A program made the position numbers and the translations under genes. The notes beneath the pieces were generated by a model, which was given only the letters and a program-made list of their open reading frames with translations, did not search any database and was not told the origin of the DNA. Positions 11,521-22,400 of a stretch of DNA of 53,748 bases are shown here, in pieces. Origin of the DNA: Phoronis australis (lineage: Eukaryota > Phoronida > Phoronidae); contig NMRA01000545.1 in assembly GCA_002633005.1 (NCBI GenBank), positions 234,712 to 288,459 on the forward strand, read 5' to 3'. Within the stretch, counting starts at the first letter, position 1; each line of letters opens with the position of its first letter.

Positions 11521-14476
11521 AATCAATAACTTTCATACATCACCCTTTCAATATGATGGCATAAAATTAATTTCAAAAGTATCGGGTCAATACGTTTTTA
11601 CCTACTTAGCACTCAATATGCCGAACAACTGAAATTTTATTTTGCCAAACTCCTCAAAAAGCAATTACCAAATTTCAGTCCAGCTTGGATTTTTACTTTG
11701 TGCATGTCAAAAACAACATTTGATAAAGTTTCCATTGTTAGGGACAAGGTAGCCACTTGGCCAGAAATTCCACATGTACGTAAATGATCACGTTTGTATT
11801 AAGTATTGTACGCTAACAATAAAACTTGCATAGGATCAGACCAATATTTTATCAAAGTAAGCCAAGCTGCCTTATCTGAAGGCACAAAATACTAACTAGA
11901 ACAACTGTACCCCAGAACTTTATCAAAGTTGAGTTAACATCTGACTTTAGCGTATCAGAATTTTGCTGTGGTATGTGTTGCACATAAACATCTATATACA
12001 AATAGTTGCAAGTTAATCTAATATCCGGAATCTCCCCCAACAGAAATTCTATCTGGTGATTTGAAGAGACACGGAGGTACAACATAAAATAAAATTTTCT
12101 CAAACGATAAAATGGAACTGTTTTTGTACTGCACAAAACGAGAATACCTTCAGATGGCTACTATTTTGGAAGCTGTTCAAAACGTACCAAAGCCCATTCC
12201 TGCACTATGTCTCCACAAGCGCAATTCCACAATATTAGTTTAACCCACGTCCATGGAAAAAAAATATATGGAACTCGCATGCTTTGTAGTATAATTCCGG
12301 GGTAGTCAATCACCTCTACTGTGTTGAAAAAGGATAGCAGCTTGGTATAGAATAGAATTCAACAGCAATTTCATGTAAACTATTTCCACACGATATGCAG
12401 AGGGCAAAGCCCAATAGTGTAAGAAATCACCAAAACCATAAAATCCAATTGTCTTAGAATTTAAGAATCAAAAACTAGTTTTCTGGATGACTGAGTTTTC
12501 CCAGTATAAAATCTGAATTAAAATGGATACAAAGTACCAAACTTTAAAGGAAAATGAATGATTATAATAAAATAAATAAGTAGTGTACATGCCATATTTA
12601 CATCCAATGACTATTTCTCTTCAATACATTACCAAACATATATATTTACATCAGCATTAACTAAAAAGAACAGAAAATATTTGAAAATTTCCTTTAAAAT
12701 TATTCTTAAAAATAATACGTGTTTTTGTGACAAATATTTACAAGGTTATATACAAAAGAAACTTCTTCATAAGATACAGCATTATATGTTAGCACCCCAA
12801 AAATACAGCCAGATGAATTTTTAAAAATCAAAGATAAAAACAGAATATACAACGCAAGATATTTTCACTCCGTTTGCCTTGTGCTAAAATTAACCAATGG
12901 ACACACCGTTTGCCTTGTGCTAAGATTAACCAATGCACACACCGTTTGCCTTGTGCTAAGATTAACCAATGCACACACCGTTTGCCTTGTGCTAAGATTA
13001 ACCAATGCACACACCGTTTGCCTTGTGCTAAGATTAACCAATGCACACAAACTCAAATTTATGCATGCGCTGAATACAGAGACACAAAGTAAAATTTTAT
13101 CACAAGCTTTTGGGAAAATCGAACAAAATTTAGTTTCATATAAAGCCTCAACTTGATCTCACAAAGATAATTTTTGAGGAACCACACAACAACACATTAC
13201 AAGGCATGTGATGATAGTTGACAAAATTTAGAAATTCACGCACAGTTGAGAATTTTTCATGACATTTCTCCACAAAACTACTAGTAAGTCATAATGTAGG
13301 TGGCACATTGACTAACTGACAACTCCAAGAACAATTATTCAAATGGAACTTCCCTCTCAGTTGACAAAAGAAAGTACAGGAGTTTAACTTTAACAGGAAG
13401 TTACAAAATCCACAGTGAGATGTCACTAATTTAGGACACATTATGGCCAACATGTGAATTTCACTTTCTGATTTTTCTAAGAAAGATACGAAGCACCAAA
13501 TTACTAGTTTTCCATCAACAAGTTCTGTAGCACAGCTACCATCTGAGTGTTTTGGGACAGTGTGGACACTCACAACAATGTTAAAAGCCCTTGGAAAATG
13601 AAAAAGGAAAATTATTTTTGCCTGAAATTGGTGAAATATTACAGTCACAGATAAATTTCTTTGTACAATCATTTGTCTGAAGTGCCACCTTTTGGAAGAT
13701 ATCACAACTGAAGATGCCAACAATAACAAAAATTCTACATACAACTCTTGTGAGAACACAAAGGCAACATCTATTTGACCTAATTGATAATTCTGGTATT
13801 CACAAAACAAACATTAAAAGGAAGCGGACTTTCTTTCATTCAAAGATATTTAGCAACATTGATCTTTATACATGAATCATTTGAACATCACTCCCTACAA
13901 TAATTTGGAAGTGGTAGCAAACAAAAAAAAAATGTGAAATGCCACTACAACAGCTTTAAAATCTCTGTTCAAGTTATATACTGTAGATAGAACTGAACCT
14001 GTGCACACAAAATATTGCTAACTAGCGACACAGTAAATTTATACAGAAAATGCTTATTGAGTCCAAGAAAACTTTTTTTGTTCAATGAAAACCAAAATTG
14101 AAATATTGGACTTTGAACTTCAGTTACTGTCGCAACTAAATCCACTAAAATGATATAGTATGAACATTAGACACCTGAATATTAATCCATAATCACTAGT
14201 AACAAGTTGTGTGTTATGGTGTAATAACTTGCTTGACCCAATGTAAAAAAGTGACGTCAGTTTTAAAAATACGCAAACTTCTTTCTTTCCTTCCTTCGTA
14301 AGAGTCGAAAGCTTTTCACACTTAAAATCATTGACAAAAATCTCAGAACAGCAGCACAAATTTTACGCAATGACATACAGTGGTTGACTTTCAGCCCACA
14401 CTAGAATGCAGTTTACATGTATTCACAACAAACACTATCCACTGTGTTCACTTGACCTTATTACATCCTCCCAGAT
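11521..14476 (-). other. Probable long 3'UTR of the minus-strand basic-protein gene
   Basis: This is non-coding AT-rich sequence between the convergent TMEM69 and the basic-protein gene. On the minus strand the first obvious poly(A) signal near the far end is at 11641-11636 (TTTATT on the plus strand). A 173-codon open frame at 13289-13810 on the minus strand has no recognisable family and is judged chance. The minisatellite at 12871-13050 lies inside. Confidence 0.35.
12871..13050. repeat. 36-bp minisatellite, five copies
   Basis: Five head-to-tail copies of a 36-base unit beginning CGTTTGCCTTGTGCTAAGAT start at 12871, 12907, 12943, 12979 and 13015. The last four are nearly identical; the first differs at a few sites. 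Because 36 is a multiple of three, four overlapping frames stay open across the array on both strands, creating spurious repeat proteins. It lies in the likely 3'UTR of the minus-strand gene. Confidence 0.95.
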
Positions 14477-15163
14477 TCATTTCTTTTTGTTCGACGATAC
14501 ATGAACAGTCCTTCGTCTCATTCTATCCTGTAATATATTGGTCGGTAAAATATTAGCTGATGGGACACCTTTATTAGTGTAGGTGCGTACTGTCTTTTTT
14601 ATGTTGGCATGAGAAGCAGTTCTTTTCCGCGATGACAGCCTTTCGGTTTTTGCTTTCTTCTGTTTCCTGGGTCTTCCAACAGATTTCTTTGGAGATTGTA
14701 AGGATGTTTTCTGGTCAGCTGGACGTTTTACATTCTTGTCTCTAAGTGTTTTTGGCTTATTAACCAAAACAGTACTCTTCCTTGACTGCAGTCTCGACTG
14801 CCCGACTCCCTTACTTTTAACAACTGCTTTAGATGCACTCTTAACAGCAGCTTCGCCTTTTTTCCCTGAGATTTTTGCCTTTTTTTGTTTTGGCTGTTGC
14901 TGCTGATATGAATGATCCAGATTTTCCTTGCGTTTGACAGTTCTGTTTCTCTTTTTCTCAATAATAGGCTTCTCAGCATCATTTGAAACTGAACGTCTCT
15001 GTTTTGTTATCTTTACAACAACAGCGTTTGCTCCACCTCCTTGAGTATTTTCATTTTTCTCGTCAGCATGGGAGTCTTTAGCTTTAGAACGTCCATTAGA
15101 ACCATTTGCAACCTTGCTGTACGCATGATCCATCCGAATTCCAAAGGAAAGAGCCTCCATAAC
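14477..15163 (-). CDS. Very basic nuclear-type protein with an AT-hook-like motif, probable terminal exon
   Basis: The minus strand reads 227 codons from ATG 15160 to the stop at 14477. A splice acceptor (TTATAG) sits just upstream, so the exon starts at 15163 with GTT before the ATG. The protein could start at this ATG or continue from an earlier exon. It is rich in Lys, Arg and Ser with many basic clusters that could act as nuclear localisation signals. KKSVGRPRKQKK, at about residues 159-170, contains the GRPRK core of an AT-hook, a minor-groove DNA-binding motif. A short QQQQ run occurs near residue 91. The protein ends RRTVHVSSNKKK. I recognise no folded domain and no family. A chromatin or nucleolar role is inference from composition. 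An ORF this long with such biased composition, behind a splice acceptor, is probably real. A possible upstream exon is at 18128-18270. Confidence 0.65.
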   Translation of the reverse strand, partial: VMEALSFGIRMDHAYSKVANGSNGRSKAKDSHADEKNENTQGGGANAVVVKITKQRRSVSNDAEKPIIEKKRNRTVKRKENLDHSYQQQQPKQKKAKISGKKGEAAVKSASKAVVKSKGVGQSRLQSRKSTVLVNKPKTLRDKNVKRPADQKTSLQSPKKSVGRPRKQKKAKTERLSSRKRTASHANIKKTVRTYTNKGVPSANILPTNILQDRMRRRTVHVSSNKKK

Positions 15164-15474
15164 CTATAAATGGAAAACCAAATGCCTACAGACTGGCAGC
15201 CCAGACCTTATATTATAGATGAAGGAGGTACCTACATCTTACTACAGAAGCACATAGAGTGTACACCAGTATGTACAGAAATGGATATCTGCCAGTTTCT
15301 GCACTCTGTGTGTGACCCCTAGGGACCTTACGAGGGGACAAAATTGAGCTACATTAATCAAAAGCTGATAAAAGTGAATGAGCATTCTCATTACAGGGCC
15401 ACCACTTGTACGCCTTTGGCGTCCACAGGCGATGTATTGTCTAAGTCTAAACTTGTGTTTCATTCTTAGTTGAC

Positions 15475-15590
15475 ATGTTGTAGTAATTGCCAAGATCACC
15501 CGACTCGGGAATTGAAGCAGCAGTCCTCATAAAACCGGGCTAACCATCCATGATTCAGCTAATAGGCAATTGCTCATTAGTGAGTAGCTA
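15475..15590 (-). mobile_element. tRNA-derived SINE, copy A
   Basis: On the minus strand this reads a tRNA-like head: an A-box-like TTAGCTGAATCATGG, then a degenerate B box CTTCAATTCCC (plus strand 15508-15518), followed by sequence shared with copy B at 15815-15945 (GGTGATCTTGGCAATTACT versus GGTGTTCTCAGCAATTACTG). The shared block is on one strand only and includes CAATTGCCTRTTAGC. The copy is diverged. Confidence 0.6.
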
Positions 15591-15814
15591 ACAGAGGCTC
15601 ATGATTCATTGAAAGCATGTCTACAACATTTCCCTTTTCTCTACACAAGCCCATCTCCTGTCTGCAGATCTCACCAGCGCACAACTGCATCCAGGAATTT
15701 GTTCTCACCAATACTCTCTTTGTGTTCTGGATCTACACTATGCGCGCCATTCGAAGTTGGTGCCAAGTTTCATATGCCAGTGCTCCATCAGTATTATACC
15801 ATCTCTTTGTTAAC

Positions 15815-15943
15815 TATGCCAATTGCAGTAATTGCTGAGAACACCCGACCTGGGAATTGAACCAGCGACCCCAATTAAACCAGCCAGCATGCTTACCATT
15901 TGGCTAACAGGCAATTGCCCGTCAGCGAGTGGCTCATATGGTT
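15815..15943 (-). mobile_element. tRNA-derived SINE, copy B
   Basis: This is the better preserved copy. The minus strand has an A box TTAGCCAAATGGTAAGC (plus 15891-15908) and a good B box GGTTCAATTCC (rc of 15853-15863) at tRNA-like spacing, then the same downstream sequence as copy A. It abuts the palindromic MITE at 15944. The source tRNA species cannot be named. Confidence 0.65.
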
Positions 15944-16063
15944 CACTGATCGGATACAGCAATCCAGGATTTAGAGAACCAGTTTCATCCACTAAGTAAC
16001 AGGCCCGTAATTTAGTGACTGCCTGGTTTTCTAAATCCGGGACCGCTATATCTGACCAGTGCG
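15944..16063 (-). mobile_element. Palindromic ~120-bp MITE, copy 1
   Basis: This is a near-complete hairpin with arms containing GGATTTAGAGAACCAG and its inverse CTGGTTTTCTAAATCC. It is the reverse-oriented relative of the MITE at 36077-36194, sharing the centre TAACAGGCCCGTAATTTAGTG. The ends read CACTGATCGGAT on the left and ATCTGACCAGTG on the right. Target duplications are not visible. Confidence 0.75.
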
Positions 16064-16107
16064 GAATAATTCAACTGAACTCTGAAGCACGTCTACAAGT
16101 ACCGTTG

Positions 16108-16702
16108 GAGGTCCTAAAGTCGTGAGTGCCCTAAAGTTGTGAACGATCTTATTTCCGCTTCGGCGCGGTTCCGCGACATCTAGCGATGAAGTTTCCAGCG
16201 TTCGTCTGCTTATGAACATTAAACGAATACCCGGACTTGTTGATATTCACAATATGAAAATAAACAGTGAGTGGATGGCTTCTTTTTACAAATGTATCTT
16301 AAAACAGCGCATTTCACTAATTCACTTTTTCGTGCATTTTCAGAATATATTTTGGAAACTAAACATCGTTCATATTTGTTGTAGCACACCTTCCAGGGGT
16401 GGCTTGAACAGTGCATCAAAATGTCCCAGGGTCGATCAAGTTTCGTAAGGCCAAAGCAATGAAATACAGAGAGATAACTTATGCTGGGTTCTTAGCGTTT
16501 TACGTAAACAGTCTCATTGAAAATGTCTGTGCACATCGAAGTTGTTTGCAAAACACATAATTTATTTTAATTGAAACTGAATTAATAAACAATGCAATGT
16601 GTTTTTGTGTCGTCTAGAGTAACTGTAAGCACTGTAGTTGATTTGCGTGGTCTTACTTCGTGCATTTCCGTCTAAACGAAACAGTCACGACTTTAGGGCC
16701 TC
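16108..16702. mobile_element. MITE with terminal inverted repeat GAGGYCCTAAAGTCGTGA
   Basis: The left end at 16108-16125 and the reverse complement of the right end at 16685-16702 match at 17 of 18 positions. The left end carries a second, degenerate copy (GCCCTAAAGTTGTGA) just inside. A solitary related half (TTCACGACTTTAG) lies at about 16853-16865. The interior has only short open frames. No target duplication is evident. Confidence 0.6.
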
Positions 16703-17561
16703 ATTCAAAATGGCCGGCGATATCAGCGACCGATTCAAAACTCTGTTTACGGAGACAAACACGTATATTTGTGAAGGCTAATATATTCCATGACATCACA
16801 TGAGCAGTTGCTAACGGACATTGGGTAGTATGACAGCTGCTTTTTATGCTTATTCACGACTTTAGCTAAGTAAGGTCACCAGTGTCTACAATTAGGGAGG
16901 ACAACGTTTTTCAAAAATTTTAGAAAATGTGCATGTAATATACATCATTAGAAAGCTCTCTACGAGACTAAAAGAACGGTGCAAAAAATTTTTAAATCGG
17001 ACTTACGGTTCCGGAGAAAATGGTGTTTTTGTGTCAAATTTTTTGGTAAAAATTCTGTCAAATCAAATTTGTGAGTTTGAAATATCATAGTTACAAATCT
17101 ACATAACCTAGACAGACATGTTATACATCATTTCAAAGAAAATTTTATGATGAATAATTTGCAAAAAAGAACATTCCGATTGGACATTCCTGTGCGAAGA
17201 TGTGGACCTTAAAGTCAACAAAGTCGACGAAGAAAAGTCAGTACGTACAATTTTGTCGTTTCAAATTGGCATAAGATAACAATTACTCAAGAAAAAAAAA
17301 GCTAGTATCATTTCAAGATTTTTCATCAAGGAAGTTGAAATCTGATAATTGGTTTGGGCAAATTATTGATATTATTTTGTGACCTTTTTGTTGACATGCA
17401 GTTTGCGACTTACTTAACTTTGTCAAAATGCATTACTTTAAAAAATTAAAGATAAACAACATCATTTCAAATATGTATTGATGAAAAGTGTGATAAACAA
17501 AAATTTTAATACAAGCTTCATACAGTAAATAGAAATTAAACATTCTTTCCACAACAATGTA

Positions 17562-17791
17562 NNNNNNNNNNNNNNNNNNNNNNNNNNNNNNNNNNNNNNN
17601 NNNNNNNNNNNNNNNNNNNNNNNNNNNNNNNNNNNNNNNNNNNNNNNNNNNNNNNNNNNNNNNNNNNNNNNNNNNNNNNNNNNNNNNNNNNNNNNNNNNN
17701 NNNNNNNNNNNNNNNNNNNNNNNNNNNNNNNNNNNNNNNNNNNNNNNNNNNNNNNNNNNNNNNNNNNNNNNNNNNNNNNNNNNNNNNNNNN
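17562..17791. other. Assembly gap (230 N)
   Basis: A continuous run of N. Anything in it, for example an exon of the minus-strand gene, is invisible. Confidence 0.99.
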
Positions 17792-18127
17792 ACTTTTTGG
17801 GTCTCTTTTACATTAACTTTTCATCAGGAAAAGTTGAAATGCTTTAGTTTGGGAACCAAAAATTCGCCGCGATTCGAAGGAGCACCCCTAGCGGCAGTAC
17901 CCGGAACTACGAAGTGAGTCAGAAATACGCCCGATTGACAGAAATCGACGAAGGGCCCGTTTGCAACAAGTGTTTGAAATAGTTCATTGATGAACCCTTT
18001 AGTGCGTAATACGATTCATTATGTGCGCAAATTAGGAAATGTACCAATTAATTCAGGTCAAAGTTGAAGGTCGCGGGAACCGGCAACTTTTTCAACTTTT
18101 AAGTCTACGAAAGTGAAAAATACTTAC

Positions 18128-18270
18128 GTAATAACGTGCGCAAGGGTTTCTTCTACAAGTTCACGAAGTTTCACGCCAAAATTCGAGAGTTTAGTCTTCT
18201 CCTGAGTTGAAAACCAAATACCAGTTGTTTTTACCGGCGACCATTTTGCCTTGAAATGTCGGTCACGTCG
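18128..18270 (-). CDS. Candidate exon of a minus-strand gene
   Basis: On the minus strand a strong acceptor (GTTTTTTGCAG, AG at 18272-18271) and a strong donor (GTAAGTAT, GT at 18127-18126) bracket 143 bases that are fully open in one frame (start RRDRHFKAKWSP, end ETLAHVI). The exon would end in phase 2. It does not join in frame to the ATG frame of the exon at 15163, so either an exon between them is missing (SINEs, MITEs and the N gap lie there) or this is non-coding 5'UTR. No protein family is recognised. Confidence 0.35.
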
Positions 18271-19350
18271 CTGCAAAAAACTCGTGCAAAGTATTATTAA
18301 ACGGATTTTGCGACGAAAAAAGACTAACATTTAAGTAAAATAACATCTTATTTCATACTTTGAAGTAATTTGTATTCATATTTATTGCATTTTTGAGTGA
18401 TTTTTTGTCGATTGTAATGTGCAAATTTTACACGGTGACAGATACGCGAAGCGATTTGGTGACGTATGTTGTCCTCGCTACTACAATGACCAATGTCAAT
18501 GTTACTAGTATCATTTATAAACAATACATTATCATTTGAAACCAACCTAATGATATAAATTTACATGTGATTTTACAACATCAAGACAATTACAAGAGAA
18601 AGGCAAAAGAAAGCCAAAACTTGTCAAAAGCTGCCAGCCCGAAGCCAAAAATGGCAAAAACCAATCAGAAACCTGTCTTAGTTAAAAACACAAGTTGAAA
18701 TTGAAACTAGTTTTTAACAATTTACGATAAAAAATTTCACATATACCTCTGGGGGCAATGAATCTTGGGTTACTTCGATCGTCATTTGTTACAGACAAAC
18801 GAAAAACATTACAATTCGTCTCCAACAAGAAAAGGTAACCTGTCAAGCACAAAATGGTTGTTTTCAAACAAGAGTTTAACGAGGAAGTGAATAATATATG
18901 TGGCCACACACCAACTGCATGTCGATATTGTATTCAAAATATAATAAATTGAACAACTAAAACGCAAATGATTGGATTGTTAACCTGTTTTCACTAAATT
19001 TAAACATTTGTAGATCAAAACGCAAAACTTTTATTTCAATTTTCGACCGTGGCTTTGTTTAGTAGAGACAGGTTGCTTGTGAAATAGTTTCGTAATTTTT
19101 AAGCGACAATGCACTCATTTATTTATTGTCAATAATTGTTATACGATAATCACATATTCGATATTTACTTTAATTTGGTTTCAAAAAGCATGAAACTGGT
19201 CAATATTTGTGCAAAATTCACGGTACATTATACGAAACAATCAGGTAAAGCTGTACAGTTTGTGATAGCAGTGAAAATTATACTGTTGTTTGACGTTGTT
19301 GTTGCAGTGTTGTGTCGTTCCTTTTCACCAAATATACGAACCAAGCCGAA

Positions 19351-19419
19351 ATGGGATGTGATGGTGGTACAATTCCAACAAGAGACGAACTTGTGAGGGT
19401 AAAGAAAAAGCCAGAACAG
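19351..19419 (+). CDS. RTF2: RTF2 coding exon 1
   Basis: Encodes residues 1-23, the conserved MGCDGGTIP start and a basic stretch ending KKKPEQ. Phase 0 at the donor GTAAAC. Confidence 0.93.
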
Positions 19420-22400
19420 GTAAACTATTAAGAGATTGTAATTACAACGTTTTGTGAGTAGTCTACTACAGTCAAGTGACCTAATTATCGGACGTTTTGG
19501 CACATTTTGCATTATATTTAATTGAAAATATTACGGATTGTTGTAAATTCTTTGCTGAAATAAAGATTCACTTTCACGGAATTGTTCTGTTACTATATCT
19601 TGTCACTGAAAGCCACATTTATGTTCCGACTGATCTTCAAAAAACACAACAACCAAACCTTCGGAGAACCTAAATATCGGACACCATGTTTCTCCATACT
19701 CCACACCGCGGAAAACTGACTAACCACGTAATGGCCGCGGGCACCTTGTCGCCAAATTTCTGCTCGAGTGTTTTGACATATATGCTGCTAGAACCCAGGT
19801 CCATTCGCAACAAAATTATCTATGAAATGAAATCTGATGACGGCGCCAAGTCGTTTCGATTAATTTGTGCAGACGACTAAAGCACGCGCAAACTCACTGC
19901 AGTTTTTAGTATCACTTAGGCTTCTTGATATGACACCCGCACGTGCGCGGTCGGGGTTTGACTTGAGTTTAAAAACAAATGAAAAAATGGAACAGTGACA
20001 TATTGTCAGTTCAATGAGATGGTTTCATTGTGGAAAAAGATTTTATTTTCAACTTTTATAACCGATTTATGCGATCGTCCATTTTAGGCCGACTTGGGGG
20101 TCTAAATTGCACCCTCTCTCGGTGAAATCAAAACGAGGCAACGCTGTAAAAAAACGAGACGGTGCCGGACATTGAATGCATTACAACGGAACAAAAATTG
20201 GTGTCATTTAATTCTCAGATTATGCTTCAAGTAAGATTCTATGAAATGTCCGATATTTAGGTTCCGTCCGATGATTAGGTACACTATGTGTACTCTTTTG
20301 CCAATGACCATCGCCTCTGACACTCTGCTGGCCCGAACCAGAATCGATGCAGCTTCCATACGCCGGAAGCTATACGGCGAATTATGCCTCGCACCGACTA
20401 AAACATCAAAGCCACATTGGTATAAATACCTTTTGCGCATAGAGGAACACCTTAGGTGTTGTCGATGTGTTTAATTCCTTCCAACTCGAACAAATACTTC
20501 CGTTATCTGGTTATCAAACTTTTACTTCGAGCAGTCCCTATTTCACTTCCCAAAATCGTAAACTCAACATTTTCACTCGGCGCACGCCAAGAGATATGAC
20601 CTTATGCTTTTAAACAGGCCGAAGGTCAGAAGTTGCGGTCCTACCGGCGAACTTTGAAAGTTGAAGTTCCCTCCCTTTGCGTACATGCTGCCAGGAACCA
20701 GCCGTGCACATGCCGTGTTGTCAAAGTCACATTGTTATGTCGTGGGGATACATCTAGCAGTCTAGGCAACACGTAGCCCCTCGGTTGGCCGGTTAAGGGC
20801 TACAGTCCTTCCCATCGCTTTCTGTGCGAATTTCGTCACAGCCTTCTACTGGTGTTTTTTGGTTTATTTTAGCTTATATCACAACCATCAACTGGAGTTC
20901 TTGGTTTATTTCAACTTATATCACAGCCATCAACTGGTGTTCTTGTTTTATTTTTGCGTCAGTTTTTAAAGTTGTAGAGCAGCTAGTTCTCATAGCCAAC
21001 AGAAATTTGGTTGAGTGATTCTTGGTTTAGTGACCACATTTTTTTTTCAGAATATTATCTGGCTAAGGGTGATTACAGTATGTCAACATATGTCATTGTG
21101 TAACAAGGAAGATCCATAAAAGCTAAGCCCATGGAACATGAACCTTCATTTTGGAAATATTATTTTTCATTTTGCGCGTTCGTCCTGGACATAGTTATTG
21201 AACATGACATTTTTGTAAAATGTTGACTTCTTATACATATCAATATTGGCTTGTTTTCAGAAAGACAAGGACTCTGTGAGGGCCACTAAGTGGCAGCACT
21301 GTGCAATCAGCCAAGAGAAGTTGAGAGAACCCATTGTAGCATGTGAGCTGGGAAAGTAAGTATTTGATGAATCAGGTTAGTTTTTGTTCTGGCTATGTCT
21401 GTGTGAAGGGCCTTCTTTCATGCAAGGGGAAAGTTGCCTGTGCCTTTTTAGAAGGAGACATTTCAGGGAGAAGGGAAAATTCTACCTCCCAATCAATATC
21501 ACCTCCATCCTGTTGCAAGCCCTCACAGCCTCTGCCTCAAGTAACCATTGTGCTCTTTCAAATTGTCACCTGTGTGAGTTACAAGTGTTTCAAACCTCGA
21601 GGGTAATTTTCAATCACTTGAGGGGACTTTTTTGACATCATGAGGGAAATTTTGCGTGATTTTTCAATATTTTTCAGAGGGAAATGGGTCCGATATTCGA
21701 GAGATTGAGGGCCATGGTGTGTGCATGTGCATGCGTGTGCATGAGCATATTTTGCTATCATCTGTTCTGCGTCCATCTGTCTTTAATCTGTCTGGCTTTT
21801 GCTGTGCAGGTGTAAGGTCTTTGTGAAATTTAAAAGATGCATTCCTATGTATGTGATGACACATGAGGAGGATGACTTTCTGACTAATTCAACTGATGCT
21901 GTGGCAATTTTAGTTGGCCTGTGAAAACGATCTGCACTATGTAATGATTTTTTCAATAAGAAGATTGCCCCTAATAGTTATTTCATGTCTGCCATTGCGC
22001 ACCGTAGATACAATTTTAAGTTTTCTAAATGTTGCTCATTCTAGTTGAAATTTTAAAATATTGTCAAAACTTGAGCACCATTTCAATGCTTTGGTGTATG
22101 TCAATGGTCTGCTCGCTGTTTTTCAGTTTAATATTTGAAATATTTTAGTGTCTGGATCATTTTGAAAATACCGTAATTTGAATCTTCTATGGAATATTTA
22201 AAGACCCACACAGGTCCAAGTAGGTCAAACTTGGTCAAACTATTATGAATCAGGTTAGCAGATATGAATCTTCACATTGGAGCCACGATTGCAATTCCAT
22301 TCAGTCCCTGCTTATTAAATAAAACAAGGGTTCTGTCCCAAACATGAACAAAAAGAATGGTTTTCGAAGATGTTGCTGCATGGTGCATGGTGAAGACAGG

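Noticed and set aside
12871-13050. CRISPR-like array
   Set aside because: Repeats are directly adjacent with no unique spacers, in a eukaryotic genome; this is a minisatellite.
12828-13156. Open frames encoding 12-residue repeats (e.g. PCAKINQCTHRL) on both strands
   Set aside because: They exist only because a 36-base tandem repeat is a multiple of three. Four overlapping frames are equally open and none has gene context.
13289-13810. 173-codon minus-strand open frame with hydrophobic stretches
   Set aside because: No family resemblance or splice support, and it lies in the probable 3'UTR of the basic-protein gene. Length alone is not enough in this sequence.
17879-17900. Isolated CTCF-like site near the N gap (AGCACCCCTAGCGGCAGT)
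   Set aside because: One base shorter than the consensus spacing and not part of the repeat family; too weak as a single site.
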